A DNA stretch of 64,000 nucleotides. It comes from Lithobates sylvaticus (lineage: Eukaryota > Chordata > Amphibia > Anura > Ranidae). Under the pieces are notes generated by a model that ran no database searches, had not been told where the DNA came from, and saw only the letters and a program-made list of their open reading frames with translations. Position numbers and translations under genes: made by a program. Within the stretch, counting starts at the first letter, position 1. Each line of letters opens with the position of its first letter. Shown here in pieces: positions 48,343-58,404 of this stretch. The DNA is taken from NCBI GenBank assembly GCA_028564925.1, contig CM053034.1, positions 91,573,499 through 91,637,498 of the forward strand, read 5' to 3'.

Positions 48343-50235
48343 TTATCTTAAAAAATATTTTTGGGGGACCGCCAGCCTGTCCATCTCAATCAGCAACTTA
48401 TATATTTTTGATATAGACTTTTTGGTATTTTCTGCTGTGCATATTTGCTCTATCCTCGTCAGGTCTCCACATGACCTGATTGGTTGTGGAAGTTTTTTCA
48501 CGAACTGGCACAACTGGAGGTACCGCCATTCATCGATTTTAAATATATCCACTCTTTTTTTTAGATCAATTAGTGCTAGTGGTTGTCCCGCCAATATTAC
48601 ATCCCCTAATTTTGTTTCATCTTTAATTATCCAATTCCCTCCTATGTCTATTTTCCCAGGAGGGAAGTAGTCGTTCTCCTTGAGTGCTAGTAAAGGTGAG
48701 TTATAATTTCCGTTCAACTGTTTATATACCTTGTCCCAAATTTTTAACGTGTGCCATGTGATAGTGTGTGTGTGAACATCCAGTGCTCTATACCCCGGGG
48801 GGTTCCAAGTAATTCTTCCCAAGTGAGCCTTGCTCAATGCCCTTTCTAAGTGTACCCATCTTTTACTTGAGTTTATTTTCCCCCACTCTGGGATTCTAGA
48901 GAGTGCAATTGCGTGATAATAACTAATTATATCGGGGACCGCCAGTCCCCCATGGTTCTTACCCTGTTTTAAAAGTTTCAACGACGTGCGGTGTTTCCCA
49001 TTTTTCCATACAAAATTCATCAGTATTGAGTTAAGCTTCCTAAGGTATTGCTGGGGTAGGGGGAGAGGGAGCATCTGTAGCTTATACGTTATTACAGGAA
49101 GTATCATCATTTTAACCGTGTTAACTCGTCCGATCCAGGACATGGGCCTGCTATTATATTCCTTACATTTTTTTTTTACTTCGTCTAACAAGGGGAGGTA
49201 GATGATCCTATACAATTTTCCGATTGAGTTAGCCAAATCTATCCCCAAATATTTTATTTGCTTCTTCCAAACAAATTTATGTTCTTTCTTTAGTATCATC
49301 TGCTCGGTTTTACTTACATTAATATTAAGTATATGAGATTTAACGGGATTAACCCGAAAATTTGAAAGGGCTCCGTATTCTGTGAGGGACTTCAAAAGAA
49401 TGGGCATCGTCTTCCGAGGGTTACCTACGTAAAACAAAATGTCGTCTGCAAATGCCGCCAATTTGTGGGACTCCCCCTCCACTCTACATCCCTCTATGTC
49501 TGGGTTATTTCTTATTGATGACAATAGGGGCTCCAATGTCAGGACGAAAAGGAGAGGGGATAGGGGGCAGCCTTGCCTCGTCCCATTCCTCATTTCAAAC
49601 AGTGCGGAGAGGACTCCATTTACTTTAATATTTGCCTTAGGGCTCCCATAAAGGGCCTTAATTCGACTGATGAATCTCGGCCCAAACCCCATGTGCTCTA
49701 GGGTATTAAACATGAACCCCCAGTCTACTCTGTCAAAAGCTTTTTCTGCATCTATAGACAAGAGCAGACTGGGGGTCCCCGAATCCTTCATCCTCTGAAG
49801 GGCCAATAGAGTCCGGACTCCATTGTCCCTCCCTTCCCTCCCTGGGACGAAGCCCACTTGATCAGGATGGATCAGTGCCTCCAGATGCCCTCTCACTCTT
49901 TCAGCCAAGATTTTGGCATACAACTTAGTGTCTGCGTTCAGCAGGGAGATAGGCCTGTAATTAGAACACTTAGATCCATCTTTCCCTTCTTTAGGGAGAA
50001 CTGTTATAGTTGCTGACAGGGAGGCTTCGCCCATAGCGTATTTTATTCCCAGCCCATTCATATATTGTTGGAGTCTAGGGATCAGGATCTCCTTAAAAGT
50101 TTTATAGTAAAAGATGGAGAAACCATCTGGGCCCGGGCTTTTCCCTATAGAGGAGTTCTTCAGGGCTCGCATTATTTCCGCCTCCGAAATTGGCTGTTCT
50201 AGTGCCTCTCTATCCTCCTGACCCAGAGATTCCAA
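48343..50235 (-). pseudogene. LINE 3 ORF2, reverse transcriptase part (C-truncated)
   Basis: Motifs: KSPGPDGFSIFYYKTF, NYRPISLLNADTKLYAKILAERV, DAEKAFDRVDW, GTRQGCPLSP and the catalytic FADD box (LAAFADDILFY). The open frame is 630 residues and ends where the A tail starts. Compared with LINE 1 and LINE 2, about 250 residues including the CCHC knuckle are absent. It is separated from the endonuclease part by a frameshift at an expanded A run (about 50,263-50,286). Confidence 0.9.
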
Positions 50236-50245
50236 CCCTGCTCTA

Positions 50246-51598
50246 TTAAGGAAGTCTGAAATTTTTTTTTTTTTTTTTTTTTTTTAATATTTTTTTTGTT
50301 TGGTCCCCCTTTTTTGCGTCCTTATAATCTACAGAGTACAGCTCTTCATAATACTCCTTAAAGGATGAGGCAATATCTTGGGAGACATATTTAAACTCAC
50401 CGTTTTTGGCTTGGATTTTTTCTATATAATTTTTTGTTTTTTGTTTTTGAACTATTCTCGCCAGGTGTTTACTGGGTTTATTCCCCCAGATATACCGTTC
50501 TTTTATTGTCCTGTTATAAATCTGCTTTGCTTCGTGTTCTAAGCAGTCTCTAAGTTCATCCCTCTTTGCTAAAAGGTCTTGGAATAATACCTTATTTTGG
50601 GCCGAGGCTGCCTTATGTTTTTGTTCCAAGTTTTTTAAGTCGTTCGACAGATCCTGCACTTTCCTCCTCCTCTCTTTATCCGCCCACGCGGCTTTCCCTA
50701 TCAATATCCCTCTAATGAATGCTTTGTGTGCCTCCCAAAGATTGGCTCCATTAACTTCCCCATTGTCATTAACAGTAAAAAAAACCTCCAATTCTCTTTT
50801 TACGCATTCCACCACTTCCCCGTCTCGCAGTAACTCCTCATTTAGTTTCCACCCGCATGATGGGGGTTTATATTCTGGGACAGCCAGAGTCACGGAGGCA
50901 GGGGCGTGGTCGGATAGCGTAATTGTCTCTATTTTTGTTTGTAATACCCTATCCAAGATTCCGTGTTCTACAAATATATAATCTAATCTAGTGTACGTCC
51001 CGTGGACAGGGGAGAAAAACGTATAGTCCCTTGTTTGGGGGTGCTGTACCCTCCACACGTCCAACAGTTGTTTATTATATAATTCATTTTTTACCGAGGA
51101 TAACTGTTCGTTTCTTGTCCCCTGGCCACCGGACGTACTATCTAAACTGGGGTCCATGGTGAAATTAAAATCACCCATAAGAATTACATATCCCTTTCTA
51201 AAAGCCCCCAGTTTTCTCAATATCCCTTTCATAAACTTGATGGGGTTATTATTTGGCGCATAAACATTAGCAAACGTATATGTTGTTCCAAATAGGGATC
51301 CCCTCAGGAACAGATACCTTCCCTCTGGATCTGCCTTTCTGTCTTCTAGCTGGAAATGCATATCTCCTGAAAAGCCAATAGCCACCCCTCTAGATCTACT
51401 TGAGGGAGAATCGGCGTAAAACCAGTTAGGGTGTGTTCTTGAGAGCAGTTTCAGATTTGTGTTGTGAGCAAGATGTGTTTCTTGGAGGAAGATCACATTG
51501 GCCCCATATCTCCCTATCTCTTCGAGTATCATATGCCGTTTGCTAGGAGAGTTCAATCCTTTCACATTATAGGTTAGGAATTTCAAGTCGGGAGTCAT
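50246..51598 (-). pseudogene. LINE 3 ORF2, endonuclease part
   Basis: The start ATG at 51,598 gives MTPDLKFLTYNVKGLNSPSKR. AP-type endonuclease motifs are FLQETHL, MGDFNFTMDP, RLDYIFVE and SDHAP. A linker rich in Lys/Glu follows. The frame runs into a poly-Lys stretch coded by the A run and then stops. The run length in this copy probably explains the frame change, either by mutation or by a reading error in sequencing. Confidence 0.88.
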
Positions 51599-51971
51599 TA
51601 GTCAATTAACTCAAAAATTGCCTGAGTATAGGGCAGCGATGAGAGTCTCCCTCCCCGGACCCCTTCCCTCCCTCCTGAACCCCTCCCTCCCTCCCCCCCC
51701 CCCCCTTCCCCATCCCTCCATCCCTCCTAAGCCCCTCCCTCCCCCCCTCTTCCTCCCCCTCCCCCCCCCCCCCCCCCCCCTTCCCCCTCCCGACCCCATC
51801 TCGGGTCTCTATTCCGACGGTGACCCATTTCTTAGAGTCCCTCGGAACAGCTAAGGTGAGGTGGGGTTCTTTCCCCGCCCCCTCCCACTTTCTTTTTCCC
51901 AGTTGGACTCGGGGAATAGTGGGCCAGGTGGATGGAGAAGTGTTGAATGAGATCTAATCTATTTTCTTCAT

Positions 51972-53030
51972 TTAGCTCCCCCCGTGACCCACTCGTCCCC
52001 CCCGCCACCCCCGACCCATCCCAAAATCGCCCTCCCAGCTCTCTGTCCATCCCGGAAGAGCGGGAATAGGGATGTCAAGATTGGTACAAAAGTCCTGCAG
52101 CTCCTCTGGTACCCTGAGTCTGGCAGACCGTCCTTCTTTTATGCCGATGAGGCATGCTGGGAACCCCCATCTATATTTTATATTTTCTTTGCGCATTACT
52201 TCCAACAGCGGTCTCTGATGCCGTCTTCTTTCTAGCGTGCGTGCCGAGAGATCCGCATACAGCTGTATCTCGATACCTTCGTATTGTAAGTGGGGGTTAC
52301 CTCTTGTCTTCTGCCAGATGTTTTCTTTATCCCTAAAATTCCGGAACCTAACTATTACATCCCTTACTCTTCCGTGCTCTGATCGATCCAACGCTCCAAT
52401 GCGATGTACTCTTTCAATCGTCGGGAATTGCCCCTCTTCTAGCCCTATTATGGGGCAAAGTAGTGATCTGACTATTTTTTCTAGATCCTCCCCTTTTTGT
52501 TCTGGAATCGCCCTCAGGCGGATATTTTGTCTTCTGTCTCTGTTCTCCTGATCTTCTATTTTCTGTAACGTTTCTCTCTGGTTCAGTTGACACCTTTTGA
52601 GTGATATCTTTATGTTATTGATTTCCTTGGCCATTTCCTCTACTCTTTCCTCCACCACCTCAACTCTGGTCAATAAGTGACCCAAGTCCTCTCTCAGAGT
52701 AGTTATTTCCATTTTTATCACATTTTCCACTTTCAATAACATAGCCTCCATTTCTCTTTTTGTTGGAAGTTGGTCGCCCCTATCCTGATCTTCAGCTCTA
52801 CTACTCTCCACTTCGCTTCCATTTGTGCAATCGTCTCTAGATTGGTCATGAGCCCCTTCCGTTTTCCTGGTAGTACCTTTATTTTTCTCCATAATAGCCT
52901 TGGGTTGGTGGTTGGTTTCCGGGGTTTTTGGGATACCTCCTTGTTTTAAATATTGTTGAATGGTGCTCGTATCTTCTTTTGGTGTTTTAGGAGCCCCTTT
53001 TTTGGGCGCTTTGGTTGTGCTTTTACTCAT
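51972..53030 (-). CDS. LINE 3 ORF1 protein (L1 ORF1p-like)
   Basis: 352 residues. The N-terminus is polar and Lys/Thr-rich. A predicted coiled coil (about 90-155, LLKVENVIKMEITTLRE..VEVVEERVEEMAKEINN) is followed by an RRM-type domain opened by RDRRQNIRLRAIPE and a C-terminal domain (YRWGFPACLIG). It should bind LINE RNA. The frame is open throughout. ORF2 starts 373 bp downstream. Confidence 0.88.
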   Translation of the reverse strand: MSKSTTKAPKKGAPKTPKEDTSTIQQYLKQGGIPKTPETNHQPKAIMEKNKGTTRKTEGAHDQSRDDCTNGSEVESSRAEDQDRGDQLPTKREMEAMLLKVENVIKMEITTLREDLGHLLTRVEVVEERVEEMAKEINNIKISLKRCQLNQRETLQKIEDQENRDRRQNIRLRAIPEQKGEDLEKIVRSLLCPIIGLEEGQFPTIERVHRIGALDRSEHGRVRDVIVRFRNFRDKENIWQKTRGNPHLQYEGIEIQLYADLSARTLERRRHQRPLLEVMRKENIKYRWGFPACLIGIKEGRSARLRVPEELQDFCTNLDIPIPALPGWTESWEGDFGMGRGWRGGRVGHGGS

Positions 53031-54675
53031 TTTTTCCTACTTCACCCCTCTTCACCCCTCTTGTTCTCCTCCTCTACCCAAGCTCCCTTTCTATACCCAA
53101 ACTTTTCAGCTGCCCTTGGAGTATACTTAATTTATATTTGTGAACCTAGTAGGGTAACTATGTTATCTTACGTTCAGCCACCAATGTAAGATTGCATAGA
53201 AAAGGGCCTTAGGGAGATGCAGGTCCTAGGGAGGAGGGATAGCCGGGATGCGGATCTGTGCCCCGGGTCGTAAACCCTTCTAGGGGAAGGGGATGGTAGC
53301 CAGGTTTTCCTGATACGCTAACTCTCTCAGGCTCTCTCGGAGTATAAAGTGATGGAGCAGCAGGGAATCTACTCATACCCGTTTTGGTTCCAAATTTTAA
53401 ATATGTATGCTTCGTGTGCTGTTTTCTGTAGTGAGGTTCTAATATATCCCCGGGTTGGGTGATTAATTTGCTGATTGCGTACGCACACAGTCTCTGGCTG
53501 AGTCCCGGCTCTCTATGGGTATTAGGGGGAGAGAGAGGTCTATTCCCACTCCTCAAAGCCAAGCCAACGCCAAAAGGAAAACTAAAAATTATACTGCAGG
53601 CAAACCCAAAAAAAGAAGAGAAAAAAAGGGAGAAAAAAAAAAAGGAAAAGAAAAAGACAAAATTCCAGGAAACGTCCAGTGCCGAGCACTTATTGACCAT
53701 GGGAAATATCTCTCTATGTGAACCTACTTGTGTAGTACTATACAGAGATTTTGGGCGAGGGAGAAAGTTTTTTTTTTTTTTTTTTCCCTCTTTACAACCA
53801 ACAGGAGACATACAGTGCTTTACGGAACCTTTTGCTGTTTTTTTCAGGCATTGAAAAAAAAAAACAAACATTTTGTCATCTTCCATGTGTGTGTATTGTA
53901 TTGCCCCAGACTTCAGGAGGTTTTAGGGGGGAGGAGAGAGTGGTCTCTTCTCTCTCCTCTAGTCAGTAGCCAAAACAGAAAAACAAAAAAGAAGAGAAAA
54001 ATAATAATAATATTACTCCAGTCCAGGATAAATCAAACACAAGACACTTTGGCCGTGGGGGGTGTTGCGCAATGTGAGCCTCGGGTAATACCGTGAAGCT
54101 ATTATGTGAGGTAGATATTTCTTTTTTCCCCCTAACAGCCATCCGGGGACATCACAGTGCCTTACTGAACCTTTTACTGGGCTTTTGCAGGTACTGCCAA
54201 ACATTTAGCGTCTTTCTTAATAGTGCTATAATAAGCAGCCTTGGCTTACCTCCAGTTTGTTGAAAAGTGCTTCCGGCCAAAATGCATGTAGTATACTCAC
54301 AGTTTGTGCCTCGAGTCCCCTAGATTTTTTTTTTTTCACCTGTGCTGTAGGTCAGGTTTACTCTGCTTCAGGAGAGCGTGTTGGAGAGAGCGAGCGAGCG
54401 ATGGAGCCGGGGGGGCGGCGGGGGAGGAGGGGAAAAGGACCAGGGGGAGAGCTGGAGGGACACCGTTAAAGTCCGCGTCAGGACATCGCTCCGGACCAGG
54501 TTGCCGTAGGTTTGGCTATTCGCCTGGGTCTCCCCAGCTGCGGTGGGTTAGCCGACGTACGGCGCTGAGACACTCTCGGTCCTCCCGCCCGACACGCTAG
54601 CCCTTTCTCCTGGAGCCTCTCACGCTCCGAAGTGTCCCTGCACGCTCCTCCGCATCACTTCTTACGGATCCACCT
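53031..54675 (-). promoter_or_regulatory. LINE 3 5' UTR with two diverged monomer-like units
   Basis: No credible gene. Two related segments (about 53,700-53,900 and 54,045-54,245) share the series gagacatacagtgctttacggaacc / gggacatcacagtgccttac plus a T run and a terminal tgcaggtact-type word, so the 5' UTR seems to contain tandem units about 350 bp apart, as in monomer-type L1 promoters. The 5' end (54,350-54,675) is GC-rich. Confidence 0.5.
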
Positions 54676-55445
54676 CTATAGGTGCTTCTGAGAACAAAAT
54701 ATATGATCTCTGTGTGATGGGACTAACACACTTCAAGTCCTATAGGTGCTTCTGGGAAGAAAATGTAGGTCTGTGTGTAATGGGACTAACACACTTCAAG
54801 TCCTATAGGTGCTTCTGGGAAGAAAATGTAGGTCTGTGTGTAATGGGACTAACACACTTCAAGTCCTATAGGTGCTTCTGGGAACAAAAATATATGATCT
54901 CTGTGTGATGGGACTAACACACTTCAAGTCCTATAGGTGCTTCTGGGAAGAAAATGTAGGTCTGTGTGATGGGACTAACACACTTCAAGTCCTATAGGTG
55001 CTTCTGGGAACAAAATATAGGAGCTCTGCCTGCCTGCCACGAACACACTACAAGTCCTATAGGTGCTTCTGGGAACAAAATATAGGAGCTCTGCCTGCCT
55101 GCCACGAACACACTACAAGTCCTATAGGTGCTTCTGGGAACAAAATATAGGAGCTCTGCCTGCCTGCCACGAACACACTACAAGTCCTATAGGTGCTTCT
55201 GGTAACAAAATATAGGAGCTCTGCCTGCCTGCCACGAACACACTACAAGTCCTATAGGTGCTTCTGGGAACAAAATATAGGAGCTCTGCCTGCCTGCCAC
55301 GAACACACTACAAGTCCTATAGGTGCTTCTGGGAACAAAATATAGGAGCTCTGCCTGCCTGCCACGAACACACTACAAGTCCTATAGGTGCTTCTGGGAA
55401 CAAAATATAGGAGCTCTGCCTGCCTGCCACGAACACACTACAAGC
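54676..55445. repeat. 64-bp tandem array in hAT 5' leader, part 2 (about 12 units)
   Basis: Continues part 1. To about 55,010 it has gatgggactaacacacttca units. From there a third subfamily (ctgcctgcctgccacgaac, about 7 near-identical units of 64 bp) runs to 55,445. Confidence 0.95.
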
Positions 55446-55598
55446 CCCTCTTTCTTAATCAATCTTTGTAACTGAATCTATCTAACTCAATCTCTGTAAG
55501 TAAATCTCTCTAACTAACTAAATGCAGCAGAGTGTCACAGATCTAGCCTGCTCAATCTGCGCCGGAACAGCATGTGACCGGCGCAGACGGCGTGGCGG

Positions 55599-55607
55599 CC
55601 TTTTATA
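55599..55607 (-). promoter_or_regulatory. hAT promoter TATA box
   Basis: TATAAAAGG on the minus strand. CCAAT words lie upstream at 55,641-55,645 and 55,700-55,704 (minus strand). Position and direction fit transcription into the tandem-array leader and the transposase gene. Inferred from motifs only. Confidence 0.5.
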
Positions 55608-55631
55608 GGGGGGGGCGTGTACTACAGCCCC

Positions 55632-55900
55632 TGAGCTGTAATTGGCTACAGGCGTCCTGCCTGTAGCCAATTATGGCTCTTCGAAATTCCGGGGCTGTGA
55701 TTGGCCAAGCATGCGGGGTCACAGTGCATGCTTGGCCAATCATCAGCCAGCAATGCACTGCGCTGGCCGCGCCGGCCGCAATGCATTGCGGGGCCGCTCG
55801 CATCACACGAACGTGATGCGAGCGGCCAAAATAGTTCTGGGCTCGCCGAGCGAGCGAACGCCCGGTGCTCGATGCGAACGTGGGTTCGCATCGAGCACCG
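55632..55900. repeat. hAT sub-terminal hairpin cluster
   Basis: Four perfect or near-perfect inverted repeats lie in a row: taattggctacagg/cctgtagccaatta (55,639-55,674), ttggccaagcatg/catgcttggccaa (55,701-55,740), cgcatcac/gtgatgcg (55,798-55,820), and gtgctcgatgcgaac/gttcgcatcgagcac (55,865-55,899). They are candidate transposase-binding sites next to the right terminus. Confidence 0.75.
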
Positions 55901-55988
55901 GGCCCATTCCTATCTGTGAATGTCAGAGTTTTACAATGTCTCATGGAATGTGCAGGAGGGCTGTAGTTTGAAGATCCCTACTTTAAGT

Positions 55989-56384
55989 AAACCAACCCCA
56001 ATGATTCTGTGTTTTTAAATATTTAGATTTCTATGCATTACTGTTGAGAGAACTGATCCAAAATACCTCATGCCTGGACCACCGCTATTCATGATTTTAT
56101 TTATATATTTTAGTTGACTTTAACACCAATTTATGGAGGTATTTACCAAGTTGATAGTGAATTGATATTTTCAGCATCTCGTGAGATAATTGGAAAAAAT
56201 GTGTCATGTGATTTAATTATCTCATGAGACATTCTTTAGTGAATTGAGCCCAGTTTCCCAGTGTTTAGATAACTCTTGGTTAAATGGCATCCCTGTGTTG
56301 GGACCCAGTTGGTTGAATGGAATGGAAAAGGAGGTTACATCAAATTGCTCTTGCCCAAAAAAATGTCCCACAAATCCTTCTCTA
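55989..56384. other. Unassigned AT-rich sequence
   Basis: No gene and no recognised element. Non-repetitive by eye. Confidence 0.3.
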
Positions 56385-56654
56385 AGCCCCGGTTCACACC
56401 GGGTGCGCCTTTGAAGTCATGCTACTAGCGCAATTTCAAAGTGCCATATTATGTGCAGCTTGCTGACATCTGTGTATGAAGTGACTCAGTCACTGCAAGT
56501 CACACAAGAATAGTGCAGGAAACGTTTTCAAAGTCGCTGCAACCCATATTACACCGATTTGAACGGCTCCATAGCAGCACATAGCATGTGACTTGATATG
56601 CAACCTTGATCTGTCAAGTCACATGACAAGTCACATCCGGTGTGAACGGGGGCT
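56385..56654. mobile_element. MITE with AGCCCCGGTTCACACCGG ends
   Basis: The ends AGCCCCGGTTCACACCGG and TCCGGTGTGAACGGGGGCT are inverted repeats about 270 bp apart, with TA at both borders. The interior is noncoding, with gcatgtgac/gtcacatg words. The superfamily is not settled. Confidence 0.75.
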
Positions 56655-56895
56655 ATGTCAATGATAGAAAGAAGTCACAATGCAATCACTTTGAAGGAGA
56701 AGCAGAAGCTCAGTATCTGAGATTAAAGGTTCACCAGTCATCTACACCAAGAGATCCACATGTTACCCGAGTGGGAGGGTGGCACCATAGAACCATTATT
56801 TAAAAAGAACGATAAAATAGCACATATGGGGTTTTCCAGTAAAAACGCTTATGAACCTCACTAGTGATGTGGGAACAAGATTTGTTATGGGATAA

Positions 56896-57931
56896 GACAA
56901 AATATACAAATATACATTCCTAGATCTCACAATTTTCAGAGATCAAACTGGTTGCTTGGCATCCACATTATACAGGAAAGAAACAGCTGGCAACACATTG
57001 CTTCATGCTAATAGTGCTCATCCGGAAAATCTCATTCGCAGTATTCCGTACGCACAATATCTTAGATTAAGACGAAACTGCACACATACAGAGGAATTCA
57101 AGCTACAAGCTAATTTCCTCCGCGACCGCCTCAAAGCTAGAGGCTACAGCAAATCTATTCTAAGAAGATCGTTTAATAGGGCCCTGAGACAGTCACGCAA
57201 CTCACTCCTCTATAAGAAAAAAAACAACAAAACTAACGATCTAGTTAGGTATATTACAAGATACTTAAAACAACACATGGAACTACGAGAAATATTGACC
57301 AAGCACTGGCCTCTTCTCCATGAGGACCCCATCCTGAACAAATATATAGGACCCAGTCCCGTGATCACTTTCAGGAGATCACGCTCACTACGCGATAAGT
57401 TCACATCCAGTCATTACAGTAACAAAACCTCATTAAAACAACGGGGTCATGGTATCACCCGCTGTGGACGATGCGCCTATTGCCCGTGGGTCAGGACTGG
57501 GACTAGATTTACCCTCCCTAATGGGGAATCTTTTACCCCTAGATTTCATGCTGACTGTGAAACCCAGGGAGTGGTGTACCTGATGTCATGCACTTGCAGT
57601 GCGTTTTATGTCGGGAAGACTATTCGCCATCTCCGCTCCCGCATAAAAGACCACATATACTACTCTTTGGGGGGTAAGATGATCACTTCAGTGAGCAGAC
57701 ATTTGGATTTGTATCACAAATTTGATACCTCAGTAGCCTCATTTATCGTTTTGGCAGTGATTCCCAAGGATCCGCGAGAGGGTGACTGGGATAAAGAAAT
57801 CCTAAGGAGGGAGACAACCTGGATTGAGCGCCTCAATGCTACCCGACTTCCGGGTATCAATGAGGCACAATCCTATAGGCCCTTTTTGTAGACCTTTTTC
57901 TATTTACCACTATTTGGAGATTTTACTCTCT
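56896..57931 (+). mobile_element. Penelope-like element, 5'-truncated copy
   Basis: This is a different family from the 12-26-kb copy. Similarity begins at the reverse transcriptase end (FLDLTIF-like words near 56,915) and continues through the linker and nuclease domain. It is followed by a TIR-type repeat from 57,932. Confidence 0.8.
56956..57891 (+). pseudogene. Penelope-like protein, C-terminal part with GIY-YIG domain
   Basis: A 311-residue open frame. The start shown is just the first ATG in a truncated gene. It covers the post-palm helical region (YLRLRRNCTHTEEFKLQANFL, which matches the same block in the 12-26-kb element), a Cys linker (CGRCAYCPW), and the GIY-YIG nuclease (VVYLMSCTCSAFYVGKTIRHLRSRIKDH, with the catalytic-side Arg, and WIERLNATRLPGINE at the end). 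The reverse transcriptase itself is missing, so it cannot move alone. The remaining frame is uninterrupted. Confidence 0.85.
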
Positions 57932-58404
57932 AGTAGACATGGGAACTGTCAAAAAATTTGTTTCGTTTCGTTTCGTCCCGTTTCGTATATAAAAAAATTC
58001 GTAATTCGTAATTCGTGTACGAAATTCCGTTCGAATTCGTACGAAATACGAAATTCGGACGAATCGTAATTTTTTTTACGAATCGTTAGTAAAGTTACGA
58101 ATCGTTACGAATCGTTAACGCGGCTAATGTATTGTTGGTTCTCATAACACAGAGAACAATTCGAATCCAACTCCAAATATCGAATTTCAATTTCAAGTTA
58201 CGAATCGTTACGAATCGTTACGAATCGTTACGAATCGTTACGAATCGTTATGAATAGTTACGAATCGTTAGTAAATCCAACTACCAATATCGAATTTCAA
58301 CTAATTTGAACGAAATTATTATAGCAGATATAACGAATGAATTCGAATGAATTCGAATGAATTCGAATGACAAAGTGTCATTTTTGCAGAAAAAAAAAAA
58401 AAGC
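57932..58404. repeat. TIR-type element end with short tandem words
   Basis: It begins gtagacatgggaactgtc, then has AATTCG/TTCGT-rich sequence, about eight units of acgaatcgtt (58,195-58,270), and a 12-bp word aatgaattcg repeated at 58,335-58,370. It resembles the inverse of the terminus at 29,850-29,862. No gene. Confidence 0.55.

Larger units (their letters stand above)
48321..54675 (-). mobile_element. L1/Tx1-type LINE with full 5' region but truncated 3' end (LINE 3)
   Basis: It is minus-strand, inserted in the 64-bp array with the 13-bp duplication ctataggtgcttc (48,308-48,320 and 54,676-54,688). The order from the 5' end is: 1.6-kb 5' UTR, ORF1 (53,030-51,972), a pyrimidine/purine-rich spacer (51,645-51,790), ORF2 (from 51,598). 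ORF2 stops inside the coding region near 48,343, where an A tail of about 23 begins. The C-terminal CCHC region and 3' UTR are missing. That is the opposite of the usual 5' truncation of LINEs. Confidence 0.9.
33425..55912 (-). mobile_element. hAT DNA transposon with BED-finger transposase, carrying two LINEs
   Basis: The ends TAGGGATGAGCC and (inverse) TAGGAATGGGCC are imperfect 12-bp inverted repeats, and the 8-bp duplication tctgtgaa lies at 33,417-33,424 and 55,913-55,920. Subtracting LINE 2 and LINE 3 leaves about 10.8 kb, long for a hAT, because tandem arrays lie on both sides of the transposase gene. Transcription would run leftward from a TATA box near 55,600. The transposase reading frame is open apart from the LINE 2 insertion, so the element was probably intact until then. 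Confidence 0.93.
33377..55980. mobile_element. Small hAT MITE (about 108 bp) split by the 22.5-kb hAT
   Basis: The ends CAGGGGTCTTCAAACTA (33,377) and TAGTTTGAAGATCCCTA (to 55,980) are inverted repeats, with the 8-bp duplication ctttaagt at 33,369-33,376 and 55,981-55,988. Only 48 bp plus 60 bp belong to it; the rest is the autonomous-type hAT inserted inside. Confidence 0.9.
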
